A stretch of DNA of 64,000 nucleotides from CAVWNR01 sp963756525 (lineage in GTDB: Bacteria > Actinomycetota > Actinomycetes > Mycobacteriales > Jatrophihabitantaceae): the NCBI GenBank assembly GCA_963756525.1, contig CAVWNR010000009.1, positions 124,001 to 188,000 of the forward strand, read 5' to 3'. Below the pieces are notes generated by a model. It had not been told where the DNA came from, did no database searches, and worked only from the letters and a program-made list of their open reading frames with translations. Every line of letters starts with the position of its first letter. Position 1 is the first letter of the stretch. Both the position numbers and the translations under genes were made by a program. This document shows positions 8,551-16,875 of this stretch, piece after piece.

Positions 8551-9069
8551 ATGGGTACGGCGAGTTCCGGCGCGGGTGTGCTGCTGCGCGAGGCGCGCAG
8601 GCGCGCCGGGTTGTCGCAGGCCGAGCTGGCCAGCCGGGCGGGGGTGGCGCAGAGCGTGATCAGCGTGTACGAGTCGGGCCGACGCCAGCCGGCGCTGCCC
8701 ACGTTGGCTGCGCTGGTGGAGGCGACGGGGTTCGACTTGGATCTGCGGCTGCGCCGTCGGGGGCTGGGGCGGCTGACCGGCCCGGTGGGGCTGCGGTTGC
8801 GCCGGCATCGCGCGGAGTTGCTGCGGGCAGCGGGTGCGCAGGGGGTGCGGGTGCATGGGGTGTTCGGCAGTGTGGCCCGCGGCGAGGACCGGCCGGACAG
8901 CGATATCGACCTGCTGGTCGACCTGCCCCGCGGGGTCGGGCTGCTCGGGGTGGCCCGCATCCGGCATGAACTGGAACAGATTGTGCGCGCGCCGGTGGAA
9001 CTGATCCCGGCCGCCGATCTCAAGGCGCTGGTCCGCACCGAAGCGCTCGCCGACCTGGTGCCGCTGTGA
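8551..9069 (+). CDS. XRE-family HTH fused to minimal nucleotidyltransferase (MntA-like antitoxin)
   Basis: About 172 residues. Residues 8-60 form a Cro/CI helix-turn-helix (LSQAELASRAGVAQSVISVY). Residues ~85-172 are a minimal nucleotidyltransferase with the signature FGSVARGEDRPDSDIDLLVD, containing the GSxxRG loop and the catalytic Asp-x-Asp pair. In MntA-HepT (type VII) systems the nucleotidyltransferase AMPylates the HEPN toxin to silence it. Here a DNA-binding domain is added, so the protein may also autoregulate the operon. In-frame ATG codons at 8539 and 8542 are alternatives. 8551 fits the -10 box. It overlaps the HEPN gene by GTGA. Confidence 0.9.
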   Translation: MGTASSGAGVLLREARRRAGLSQAELASRAGVAQSVISVYESGRRQPALPTLAALVEATGFDLDLRLRRRGLGRLTGPVGLRLRRHRAELLRAAGAQGVRVHGVFGSVARGEDRPDSDIDLLVDLPRGVGLLGVARIRHELEQIVRAPVELIPAADLKALVRTEALADLVPL

Positions 9070-9410
9070 GCCGGTACGACGCACAGCGACTCGACGACAT
9101 CGGTGCCGCCTGCCTAGCGATCCGCGATCACCTCACGCACGGCGACCTCACCGAGGGCTTGATCTTCGACGCGGTGCGGGTGCGGTTGATCGAAATCGGC
9201 GAGGCCGTCAAAGCGCTCGACCCGGCATTGCTGGCCACCGAGCCGGACATCCCGTGGCGGGACGTCGCCGCGATGCGAGACCAACTCGCGCACCGTTACT
9301 TCGACACCTCGCACGCCATCGTCGCCGGCACGGTCGGCCACGATCTGACCGAACTGCAGGCCGCGGTAGCTCGGCTCGCGGCGCGGCTCGAGACCGCCGA
9401 CAAAGGTTGA
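9066..9410 (+). CDS. hepT: HEPN-domain RNase toxin (HepT/DUF86 type)
   Basis: About 114 residues, the normal size of DUF86/HepT proteins. The helical protein carries the HEPN catalytic motif Rx4H in MRDQLAHRYFDTSHAIV, followed by the Tyr that is AMPylated in characterised HepT proteins. The family are metal-independent RNases that act on RNA/tRNA and are toxic unless modified by the partner MNT protein. The GTG start overlaps the upstream stop by 4 bp, and the gene order matches other MNT-HEPN modules. No further gene is coupled downstream. Confidence 0.9.
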   Translation: MSRYDAQRLDDIGAACLAIRDHLTHGDLTEGLIFDAVRVRLIEIGEAVKALDPALLATEPDIPWRDVAAMRDQLAHRYFDTSHAIVAGTVGHDLTELQAAVARLAARLETADKG

Positions 9411-9498
9411 CCTTCGCTCGCTGCGTGCCCCGCAGGACCGGCGTGACGGGCCGGCCCGGCAGCGGTAGGTAGGCGCGGACTCGCGTCGTCGGGAACGG

Positions 9499-9693
9499 TT
9501 ACCGTGTCCGTATGAGCACGATCGTGGCGCCAGCGGCGGCCCACACCTGCCAGCGGACCCGCCGGCTGGCGTACCCGAGCAGGAGCCATATTGCGGGCAG
9601 CATCAGCGCGAGCCCGGCCGCGAAGAGGATGAGCAGGGCGATACCCAGCGGCGCGGCGAGCGCTGCAACGTACAGGGCCACGGCCAGGTACAT
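9499..9693 (-). CDS. Small membrane protein, possibly a truncated remnant
   Basis: From ATG 9693 the frame encodes 64 residues with two hydrophobic stretches (MYLAVALYVAALAAPLGIAL; ALMLPAIWLLLGYA) and a basic tail. The same frame stays open upstream for about 50 more codons to a TGA at 9844-9846 and reads coding-like sequence (SDLEPRLLRT, YTSTVYGWFK) without any ATG, GTG or TTG. Either the short form is the gene, or a larger protein has lost its start. No family recognised. Confidence 0.4.
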   Translation of the reverse strand: MYLAVALYVAALAAPLGIALLILFAAGLALMLPAIWLLLGYASRRVRWQVWAAAGATIVLIRTR

Positions 9694-9843
9694 GACGGTG
9701 AGCAGGATCGTGCTCGGTGACTTGAACCAGCCATAGACCGTGCTGGTGTACAGCGTCCAGGTAGCGCGCGGTAGCGCCGTGGTCCGCAGAAGCCGGGGCT
9801 CTAGATCGCTGATCCCCAGGATCGCTCCACGGCGGCCGAACGG

Positions 9844-9990
9844 TCACGCGCCGGGGTCCGCGCCGGGGCCGGTGTAGGCGGCGCCGGCGATCGCCTGCTC
9901 GGCACATTCCAGGGCCGCCGCAGCGAGCCGCTCGGCGGCCGGGCGGCCCTCCTGAAGTAGCGCCTGGGACGCGGCACCGATGGCGGACAT
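9844..9990 (-). CDS. Small hypothetical protein
   Basis: ATG 9990 opens 48 residues: MSAIGAASQALLQEGRPAAE, then RLAAAALECAEQAIAGAAY and a short Gly/Pro tail. It reads as an alanine-rich amphipathic helix. No Shine-Dalgarno sequence is obvious, and the frame is open about 20 codons upstream. It shares its frame with the membrane ORF at 9499-9693, separated by the TGA at 9844. Function unknown. Confidence 0.35.
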   Translation of the reverse strand: MSAIGAASQALLQEGRPAAERLAAAALECAEQAIAGAAYTGPGADPGA

Positions 9991-10053
9991 CGGGTCGTCG
10001 CGGTGGGGGCCGTTGAACCTCGCCGCGCTGGTGACAGCAGTCTTACCGGCAGG

Positions 10054-10257
10054 TCATCGTTCGATGTCCGGGTGGTCGTCTGCCGCGGGTCGGCCGCGAC
10101 CTGGCTCGCGCAGGTCGTCGAGTCGTCGGCGGAGCCGGGCGAGATCGTCCGGGGTGTGCGGCGCGCGCGTGCTGCGTTCGTGGGCGCCAGCGAGCAGTGC
10201 TGCAAGCTCGGCGGGGTCAAGGTCCGGGTCGTGGTCTGGTCGGCGGCGGCGGTCCAT
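10054..10257 (-). CDS. Small hypothetical acidic/basic protein
   Basis: 67 residues, too small for a family call: basic start MDRRRRPDHDPDLDPAELA, a helix AALLAGAHERSTRAP, then TPDDLARLRRRLDDL. A perfect GAGGAG Shine-Dalgarno sequence lies 5 nt before the ATG, the best evidence that it is translated. It follows a strong terminator hairpin and so has its own transcription unit, possibly continuing into the small ORFs at 9990 and 9693. Function unknown. Confidence 0.6.
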   Translation of the reverse strand: MDRRRRPDHDPDLDPAELAALLAGAHERSTRAPHTPDDLARLRRRLDDLREPGRGRPAADDHPDIER

Positions 10258-10311
10258 TAAGGCTCCTCACGGCTCTTGTTGGTGTTGTTGTAGGGGCGGG
10301 ATCTGACAGTC

Positions 10312-10343
10312 GGGAGAGGCGCCCGTCGCGGGACGCCTCTCCC
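10312..10343 (-). terminator. Strong hairpin terminator
   Basis: Perfect 10-bp arms GGGAGAGGCG / CGCCTCTCCC with an inner CCCG-TCG-CGGG extension. It begins 12 nt after the stop of the minus-strand gene 10355-10597. No U-tract follows, as is common in high-GC actinobacteria. Confidence 0.8.
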
Positions 10344-10354
10344 CCGCCGTGGCG

Positions 10355-10597
10355 CTACTCCTGCGCGGCAGCGTCGTTGTGGAAGCCTTTCACCTTCATA
10401 CGGACGGCCGTGACAGGCCGATGCAGGTCGTGCCCGGCGATCGCTGACCAGGCACGGCCACCGGCCCAATTTGATGGGGCTATCGGCGGGTTCCACGATT
10501 CGACGGTGATGTTCATCGCGTCGCTGTCGGTGGTAGTAGTGGCTGATCTCCGCAGCGTCGTCGATGTTTCGAGCATCGGCAAGACCGAGCTGATCAT
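10355..10597 (-). CDS. Small hypothetical protein
   Basis: ATG 10597 gives 80 residues: a Ser/Thr-rich N-terminus (METSTT-like stretch with SATTTTDSD), a central NITVESWNPPIAPSNWAGG with Trp and Pro residues, then SAIAGHDLHRPV and a polar tail. Composition is balanced and unlike the Arg/Pro-rich shadows around it. A clean terminator sits directly downstream, supporting a real transcript. The ribosome-binding site is weak. Family unknown. A weak match to the dyad motif described elsewhere occurs about 155 nt upstream. Confidence 0.5.
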   Translation of the reverse strand: MISSVLPMLETSTTLRRSATTTTDSDAMNITVESWNPPIAPSNWAGGRAWSAIAGHDLHRPVTAVRMKVKGFHNDAAAQE

Positions 10598-11367
10598 CTT
10601 GCCGTGATACGTCCGATGCGCTCGATGGGGAAGAGGTACGCTGACAGACGGGCGGGTCACCCGGGCCGGTCCGGCGGCTCGGCCGCGCGGATAACGCGAA
10701 CGTGCAACGGCGCTAACGTCGTCGTCACGCCACGTTCGCTGCGGCGGAGGCCCTATCTTTCCTGGGCAGAGTGAGTCTGACAAGATCACAGCTTGGCTGC
10801 GCCGGAGCGTGTTCGGGTGCCACAGGACAGCACCTTGGCAGGTCGCAGACCACTCATGATCAGCGGTGTCGAAGCCGACTCGAACCGCCGGCCCGCACGG
10901 CGGGCACCGGCACCGCCCACCCGGCGCCCGCACCCGCCGACAAGCCGGGCAGCGGTCGACCGAACGCTGACAACCCGACGCCGGGACCCAAATCCGAAGG
11001 ACCTATTCCCGCGCGGACCGTGCTGTGCCGTGAGCACTGGGCCCTCGCCGCCGCCAACCACCGGTAGATCGCCGCGAACCTCAGGATCCAGCGGCCCTCC
11101 GATGCCAATCCCGCGAACGGCATAGCCAGCCAGACCCGGTGGCAGCAACACTGCCAAACGCACCACCGCGTCGATCTGCTGTCGACGGCCACGGCAGACT
11201 GACCGGAGGCGGCCACGAAGCTGCCCGTTGGCGGTCATGAGATCTGACCGCTGACGGTCAGGGATCTGCCCGACACGACTTGTCCTGCCTCGCCACCTGC
11301 GGTGGTTGAGGCGCCTCCTCGGGTGCGGTTGGCGGTGCTGATGCGCCGTCGCCCCGAGGAGGGCCCC
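10598..11367. other. Intergenic; left flank of IS21 relic
   Basis: No supportable gene up to the IS21 transposase relic. Near 11240-11275 there is a short inverted repeat (TGACCG..CGGTCA) and repeated GATCTG units that look like insertion-sequence end repeats. Confidence 0.4.
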
Positions 11368-11605
11368 TTGAAGTCTGACGAGGAGATCATGGAAATGCTG
11401 GAAGCATTCGACCTGACCGAGTCCTTTGCGAGATGCCGCGGAGCTGGCGGACTGCTCCCACAACACCGTCGCCCACTATGTCGCGTTGCGAAAGGCTGGC
11501 GGGTTGACCGATCTGCCGGCGGCCCGCCCGCAGTTGATCGATGAGTACCTGGCCAAGCTTGAGGAGTGGATGGAACGGTCGGCAAGGATCGATGCGACAC
11601 CTGAC
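11368..11605 (+). mobile_element. IS21-family IstA transposase N-terminal relic, frameshifted
   Basis: The TTG at 11368 opens LKSDEEIMEMLEAFDLTESF, the usual start of actinobacterial IS21 IstA. The continuation RDAAELADCSHNTVAHYV (helix-turn-helix) and LPAARPQLIDEYLAKLEEW lies in the next frame from about 11426. Similarity ends near 11605 after ERS. The catalytic DDE domain and the IstB ATPase are absent, so this is a dead 5' remnant. Confidence 0.8.
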
Positions 11606-11673
11606 AACAGCTCGGCGGATTCACGGTCGGCAGCAATCCCCAGCACCTCCTCTCATCAGGCCACGACCGTCCG

Positions 11674-11869
11674 TCAACACGCGGGTGCCACGTCGACGTC
11701 CCCCGGGAGGTGGCGGTAGATGGTCGCCCAAGAAACACCAAGGGCTTTGGCGATCTCGGTGGGGCTCTGCCCGTTCGCACGGCGCGCGACCGCGGCCGCG
11801 AGTCAGGTCCGGCTTCATCACGCTGGGCCGGCCGCCGAGCCGACCCTGCGCCGCGGCCAGCCCGGCCAT
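11674..11869 (-). pseudogene. Serine recombinase C-terminal HTH remnant
   Basis: Minus strand. One frame reads GLAAAQGRLGGRPSVMKPDL, the linker after the catalytic domain of resolvase/invertase-type recombinases. After a frameshift near 11800 it continues as RRANGQSPTEIAKALGVSWA then TIYRHLPG, the C-terminal DNA-binding helix-turn-helix. It stops at 11674. The catalytic domain is not found upstream, so this is a tail relic abutting the IS21 fragment. Confidence 0.75.
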
Positions 11870-11970
11870 GGTCCCGAACTGATCCGGTCGTAACCGACGA
11901 GGCCCATCCCGCCACCGTGTCAGAACCCGTCGCAGAATAGCGGCAGCGACACTACGGTTATGAGCCAGGT

Positions 11971-12079
11971 TTTGGAACGCAAAACGACCCGTCGGAGCAA
12001 CTTCAGCCCGCGCCGGTGATCATGTTGCGCAACCGAACGATTCCGCCACGGCCGAGCCGGTTGTAGATGTCCTACCAAA
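11971..12079. repeat. Dispersed repeat, copy 1 (partner 45758-45867)
   Basis: About 109 nt, roughly three-quarters identical by eye and co-linear with 45758-45867 in the same orientation. Shared blocks include GATCATGTTGCGCA and GCCGGTTGTAGAT. On the minus strand both copies translate to a conserved peptide (IYNRxGRxGxVRLRNMI), suggesting relics of the same mobile gene. About 300 nt after it contain no gene. Confidence 0.65.
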
Positions 12080-12375
12080 CGGAGCCGATGTCAGTGTGGT
12101 CACTGTTCGCACTCACGCCAGGATGTGGGAGCCCGCGCGCGATCGAGCCGGCGTCGGATCACCGCCCCGCCGACGCGCACGTGAACCGTTCTGCGCGGCC
12201 GACGGGCCCGTCGGCGATCGGGCAGCAACACCCAGCTAGATCGTTGTCGCGCATGCCGCGCAAGATCACGCCCACCGTGTTGCCGGCGGTCCGCCCGTTG
12301 GCCCGGCGGCGGATCTAATGATGATGCCATCACCGACTAGCGCGTCGGGACGACCTCGCATCCGTAAGGCTCCTG

Positions 12376-13726
12376 CTAGAGGCCAGGGTTGGAACGGACC
12401 CGGTCAGCCCCGAGCGGCGGTTTCCAGCCCTCAACGAGGAGCCTGTCCGTTCTCGCAACCGAGTCGAGCGAGAGGAGCGGGGCGGCCTCCAAGTGCAAGC
12501 ATCGAAGGCCTCTCAACGCGATATCGATGGCCTCGTTGGCGACCCGCGCGACCTCTGCTGCTCCGATGGCGGCGCCGTGCACAAGCTCGCTACGTTTAGC
12601 GTAGATCTTGTTCAAGTCTCGGCGATACGCCACTCGTTTGCTCGGGTTAGGCTCAAGTAACTGTGCCAATGCAGCCGTCACTCGGAATGAGGTTTCTTGT
12701 CGTGTGCCGAACATGTTCTCCCAAGCAGTGACTGCGTCGATCAACGCGTCTACCCGATCGAATCGATATGACATGGCGGCCACGATGCGTCGGACCGCGA
12801 CCGACAACTTATCGACGTGCTGCGTCGCAATCCGAGCACACCATGCCTCGAGGTCGCCTATCTGCCTGCTGTCTAAAGTTGCCAACGACGGATGCAATGC
12901 GTACGGCGGTCGTTGCCTAACGGTAAAGCCAGGCCAGAATGCGACGGCTCTCGACTGCACCGTAACGGTCGGAGCAGAACGCTCCTCAGAGTCAACGGTG
13001 GCGAGCGCGAACGAAACCGGCAGAAGGGCAGAGTACGTGAACCATCCTATATCCGCGTCGGTACCGTCCGGAGCATCCGGATTCCGTTCACGGGTTATCA
13101 GTACGTCGGCCTCGTCGGTGTACTGCAGGATCGCCATCGTCGGTTCAACCAAAATCTGACCCGTGAACGGCCTGGTCGCCGCTTCAGGCGCCGCCTTCAA
13201 GCAGCCCCAAGGCGTCCTGATCGAAGCTTGTGCTGGCAGCTTGACGTTGGCGTAACCAACCCACCCATAGACAGGCACCGGTGATCGCGAATCGCCCGAA
13301 TCAAGTCCTCGTATCCGGCAAGGACGGTGGCAATGAAGGAGTCCTCATCCTCCATACCGTCTAGTAGCACTCGAACCGCGGCGCTGGAAAGAAGGCCCTG
13401 TATTAGGCCCGTGAACGGCGGCCGAATGGCTTGACCTCACACAAGATCATTGCATCGGGTGCATCTGGACGCGGTGCAATCGATTGGAGGGCTTCTTGTG
13501 CTGCGAGCAACTCTGCAGCCTGTTCCAGCTCGTCTTCGCCCGGCTGCATTCGCATCGCCGAATCGCAAAGGTGATCAATCACCGGGTCGCCGGAACTCGG
13601 CAACCAGTCAGCCCAGTTCGCTCCTGCCTGCCGGCTTCGCGTGAATGCGTCCCTGGCTAGCCCGGTGATCACGTCCAGATATCCAGTCACAGAGACAGCA
13701 TGACCACGGAAGCAAGGAGGCGTCAC
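12376..13726 (-). pseudogene. ApeA-like HEPN domain protein, two frameshifts
   Basis: The C-terminal 300 codons (from about 13278) encode a helical protein with the HEPN motif YAKRSELVHG (Rx4H) after AWENMFGTRQETSFRVTAAL, a pattern of Apea-like HEPN proteins. The N-terminal part continues upstream in other frames. 13355-13277 reads MEDEDSFIATVLAGYEDLIR AIRDH in segments. 13726-13403 reads a start-like MTPPCFRGHAVSVTGYLD and AMILCEVKPF. Re-joined, the gene is about 450 residues with indels near 13275 and 13410. HEPN proteins of this type occur in defence and stress systems. Here the gene looks inactivated. It lies between recombinase relics. Confidence 0.7.
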
Positions 13727-13870
13727 GCCAGACCGGGTGTGCCGATGAAGGTTGGCCGGGACGGGTCTTCCTCGGCCGCTACGCCTTCACCAGCCAACCT
13801 CCCGACGGGCTGGCCCCTGCCGTGATCCGAATGCCCCGCCCGACCTCGACGAGGACGATGACGCGCACGG

Positions 13871-14430
13871 CTAACCCGTCGGCGCGGCACGCAAGTACTG
13901 GTAGACCGTCTCGCGACTGATCGCGTACGCCCTGGCCAGCACGGTCTTCGCCTCCCCCGCCGCGGCCCGCTCAACCAGCTCGACGACCTGCTCGGAGGTC
14001 AAGCAACGCTTGCGCCCGCGGTAAGCGCCACGCCGCTTGGCCAGCGCAATGCCTTCCTGCTGCCGTTCACGGATCAACGCCCGCTCGAACTCGGCGAACG
14101 CCCCCATCACCGACAACAGCCGCCGGGCCATCGGCGAATCCTCCCCCGGTGAAGGACAGCTGCTCTGCCACGAACTCCACCCGCGCCCCCCGGCCGGTCA
14201 GCTCTTGGACCAGCCGGCGCAGGTCATCGAGATTGCGGGGCAGCCGGTCCAGGCTGTGCACGATCACCGTCACGGACGAATCGCAGCAACTCCGCCAGCT
14301 GGGGCCGGTCCACGTCACGACCCGAGGCCGTGTCGGTGAACACCCGATCCAGCGCGGCGCCATCGAGCTGCCGATCCGGGTGTTGATCGAGAGCGCTCAC
14401 CCTGATGTAGCCGACCCGTTGTCCGTTCAC
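13871..14430 (-). pseudogene. Serine resolvase/recombinase (Tn3-type), two frameshifts
   Basis: The GTG at 14430 opens VNGQRVGYIRVSALDQHPDR with the catalytic Ser in YIRVS. After a shift near 14270 the frame continues VIVHSLDRLPRNLDDLRRLV, and after another near 14150 MARRLLSVMGAFAEFERALI, RERQQEGIALAKRRGAYRG and a C-terminal helix-turn-helix (AISRETVYQYLRA). Joined, it has the full length of about 185 residues with all resolvase landmarks including the E-helix and HTH. The domain set is complete, so decay is recent. No terminal inverted repeats of a Tn3 element were found beside it. 13727-13870 holds no supported gene. Confidence 0.85.
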
Positions 14431-14655
14431 GCCCGGCTCCCGCCGCCATGTGTCGGGTTGAAGCCTGAGACCGGCGACAGGCGGTGTCAAGGAAGGAACC
14501 GGCAGGACCCTAATCCGACACTCCGGAGCAGGCTTCCTGACGTCCGGCTGAGGTAGACGTCAACCTGACAGAACCGCCCGCAGAGCGGCATGGACAGCTT
14601 GGCCGACGTCCTCATCATGCGGTGACCGGGCTGATCAGCTGTATTCGATGATGCG

Positions 14656-15062
14656 TTACGACGCGCCGGTGCGGAGTTCGCTTGGCTGCAGCCGGCCCTT
14701 GGTGCCCAGTACGCCCAAGTCGGCGCCGTGCCAGCGGTAGTCGCCGGGGCTGTAGCGCAGGTAGAACGCCGAGCACCTGATGCCCGACGAACGTGTAGGC
14801 GTCCAGAGACCCGCCCCGGCGAGCGGTGCGCCTGCCGGCCGCGGCTCGGGCGGGGTCCGAATGCTCGTCCGCGCGCAAGCATCCACTGCGGCCGGTGCGC
14901 CGCTGAACACGCCGGCCCGGCCACTGTCAGCAGGGCGATGGCGGGCAGACCCACCGACAGGTATGCGCCGCACAGCAACCGCCGCCGGCGGCGCACCGCG
15001 CCCGCCGACGAGGCGCCGCAGCGGCGCGTCACATCGCCGGCAGGCTCCTGCTCGAAGGTCAT
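14656..15062 (-). pseudogene. Hypothetical membrane-anchored protein, frameshifted
   Basis: ATG 15062 encodes MTFEQEPAGDVTRRCGASSA and a membrane helix (LLCGAYLSVGLPAIALLTVAG). Coding-like sequence then moves to the next frame (VFSGAPAAVDACARTSI) and ends SAFYLRYSPGDYRWHGADLG, VLGTKGRLQPSELRTG at 14656. A stretch in the third frame (SLDAYTFVGHQVL) also looks coding, suggesting a further indel pair. Reassembled length is about 130 residues: one anchor plus a small extracytoplasmic domain. No family recognised. Confidence 0.45.
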
Positions 15063-15139
15063 CTCAGGCGCTGTTCGTCGACGTCACGGTTCGGTGTTGC
15101 GCCAGGCCGAACGCCGACGGCGAGCTAGCAGGCACCAGG

Positions 15140-15250
15140 CGGCGTCGGCCGATCGGGGGACGCGGGCGTCGGCCGATCGGCGCGTGCCGCGTCGTCCGCT
15201 GGTTCGTCCGGTCGGCCGACCGCGCCAGCCGCGGCACGGGCGGATATTTA
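15140..15250 (+). promoter_or_regulatory. Repeat-rich leader upstream of secreted protein 15306
   Basis: Two perfect direct copies of GGCGTCGGCCGATCGG lie at 15140-15155 and 15164-15179. Next is a nested dyad: outer arms GTGCCGC (15184-15190) and GCGGCAC (15231-15237), with the palindrome CGGTCGGCCGACCG (15209-15222) inside. TATTTA at 15245-15250 is a candidate -10 box. The arrangement suggests an operator region for the exported protein starting at 15306. Alternatively the dyad could be a terminator. Confidence 0.45.
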
Positions 15251-15305
15251 GTTCGTCAAACAAATCGGACCGAGCAAGTCGGCCCCCCAAGAGGAAGGTT
15301 CAACG

Positions 15306-16508
15306 ATGAACCGCATCACCAAACTAGCCACAGTCGGTTTGGCCGCCGTCGGCATTGCCGGCCTCGCCGGCGCGACCGCCACCGCCGCCACCGCGGCCAC
15401 CGCGCACCCGGCGAACCTGCGCACCGCCACCGGCCCGCACTACCCGAACGCGAAGACCGGCGACATCATCTTCTTCAACGCCACGCCGTGGACCGAGTCC
15501 ATCGGCCAGGAGATCGACGGCAGCAACGCGATCGCCCGCATCGGGCCCGGACAGAGTGTGCTCATCCCGCAGGCCCAGGTGGCCAGCACGCTGACCCCGT
15601 ACGCCGCGATGGAGGTCAGGTATAACTACGGGATCGAGTCGTATTCTGACGTCGATGCCGTGCTCACCCACGGCAACGCGCCCGGCGTGCAGTCCTGCGC
15701 GGAAGGCACCAACGGCTACCTGAGCCCGGGGTTGGGCTGCATCGTGCAGACCCCGAACGTGACCGCCGGGGAAGCCGGACCGACCCAGATCTCGATGTGG
15801 AACACCGAGGGCAGCCGGCAGAGTGACCCGCTCAACCTCGACGCCAACGCCGCCGACGCCGACCCCACCGCGATGGGCAACTTCCTGTCCGGCATCGCCG
15901 ACATCCGCTCCAGCTGGATCACCTTCAACCCCGACCAGGCCAACCCGATCAGCTGGGGCCACGGCCCGCAGACCCTGGCCGGCGCGCCGTACTGGAACTG
16001 CGGCTCCGGTGAGGCGCAGGAGCAGATCGGCGGACAGGCGCAGCACTCAGAGACGACCACCGTCACGGCCACCGTCTCGGTCCAGCAGCAGATCAAGCTG
16101 TTCGACACCATCAACACCAGCATCACTGCCAGCGTCAGCGCCGGTCACGCATGGACCGACAGCACGACCGACACGCACAGCGAGAGCAAGAACGTCGACC
16201 CGATGAACGTGGCGTGGATCAACTCCGTCCCGGCCACCGAGAACGTCACCGGGTCCGTCACCATGACCGGCAACGCCGCGCAGCCGATCAACTTCGCCAA
16301 CGTCACGTTCTCCGAGCCCGGCCGCAACCAATCCGGCAACCCGGCGCTGGACTACGCCTACGTAGCGCACTCCCGGGCGATGACCCAGGACGAGATCAAC
16401 ACCTACTGCGGCGGCTCCGGCCCGGACGGCAGCAACCACGTCGTCATCGGCGGCACCGTCGGTGACATCACCGCCGGCACCACCAGCCCCGCGGGCAGCG
16501 GCCGCTGA
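15306..16508 (+). CDS. Secreted aerolysin/ETX-like protein, member 1
   Basis: About 400 residues. Signal peptide MNRITKLATVGLAAVGIAGL followed by an Ala-rich stretch and a cleavage site near residue 33. The N-terminal module has IIFFNATPWTES and AAMEVRYNYG, the N-x-T ... AMxVxY pattern shared with four other proteins in this window. Residues ~245-340 alternate Ser/Thr and hydrophobics (ETTTVTATVSVQQQIKLFD; TSITASVSAGHAWTDSTTD) and then read AWINSVPATENVTGSVTM, the look of a beta-pore-forming insertion hairpin. The C-terminus has SRAMTQDEIN, echoed in two other members. An AGGAAGG ribosome-binding site precedes the ATG and a strong terminator follows. A toxin or pore role is inferred only. Confidence 0.7.
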   Translation: MNRITKLATVGLAAVGIAGLAGATATAATAATAHPANLRTATGPHYPNAKTGDIIFFNATPWTESIGQEIDGSNAIARIGPGQSVLIPQAQVASTLTPYAAMEVRYNYGIESYSDVDAVLTHGNAPGVQSCAEGTNGYLSPGLGCIVQTPNVTAGEAGPTQISMWNTEGSRQSDPLNLDANAADADPTAMGNFLSGIADIRSSWITFNPDQANPISWGHGPQTLAGAPYWNCGSGEAQEQIGGQAQHSETTTVTATVSVQQQIKLFDTINTSITASVSAGHAWTDSTTDTHSESKNVDPMNVAWINSVPATENVTGSVTMTGNAAQPINFANVTFSEPGRNQSGNPALDYAYVAHSRAMTQDEINTYCGGSGPDGSNHVVIGGTVGDITAGTTSPAGSGR

Positions 16509-16532
16509 CCCGCTGCACACCCAGCACCGCAC

Positions 16533-16572
16533 CCGTGCGGCCCGGACCAGCACCACGGTCCGGGCCGCACGG
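16533..16572 (+). terminator. Very strong hairpin terminator
   Basis: Perfect 16-bp arms CCGTGCGGCCCGGACC / GGTCCGGGCCGCACGG around an 8-nt loop, starting 25 nt after the stop of the secreted protein gene. It also separates this gene from the convergent dehydrogenase. Confidence 0.9.
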
Positions 16573-16875
16573 CCATGTCGGCGTACCGAGGCGGGCGCGG
16601 CCGATCATCCAACCAAGCCACCCCCCGCGGTGGCCGCCCACAGCCGCGGATCCGCTCTCCTGCCGCGACCACGGCCCGCTCCGTTACTACCGGAACCCCT
16701 GACCGCCTGACCAGCCCAGCGAGATCACAAAAACACCCAGTTAGGTTCCGCTGCTACGGCGACCCCGACCAGGTCGCGATGGTTCGACACGGCGAGGCGC
16801 GCCAGCTCTCCTGCATGCCGCGCGTGAGCAGTCGGGCCAGATCGCCTCGGTGGCATGTCGGCTCGGTGGGTTCGC
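16573..16875. other. Intergenic, no gene recognised
   Basis: About 300 nt between the terminator and the 3' end of the aldehyde dehydrogenase. No supportable ORF. A short stretch near 16743-16765 weakly resembles one near 56787, too short to interpret. Confidence 0.4.

Noticed and set aside
10750..10772. Weak dyad-motif match AGATAGGGCCTCCGCCGC (minus)
   Set aside because: The orientation fits the small gene at 10355-10597, but too many mismatches and no dyad; recorded only as a possibility.
10845..10895. Stretch resembling a tRNA T-arm (GACTCGAACCG)
   Set aside because: The flanking bases do not pair into a T stem, and no acceptor or anticodon stem can be built around it.
10786..11466. 226-codon minus-strand frame
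   Set aside because: Arg-rich, no motif or ribosome-binding site, and it runs antisense across the IS21 relic.
13727..13870. Plus-strand frame reading WPGRVFLGRYAFTSQPPDGL
   Set aside because: Looks mildly coding-like but is under 50 codons, has no start, and overlaps the recombinase relic flank.
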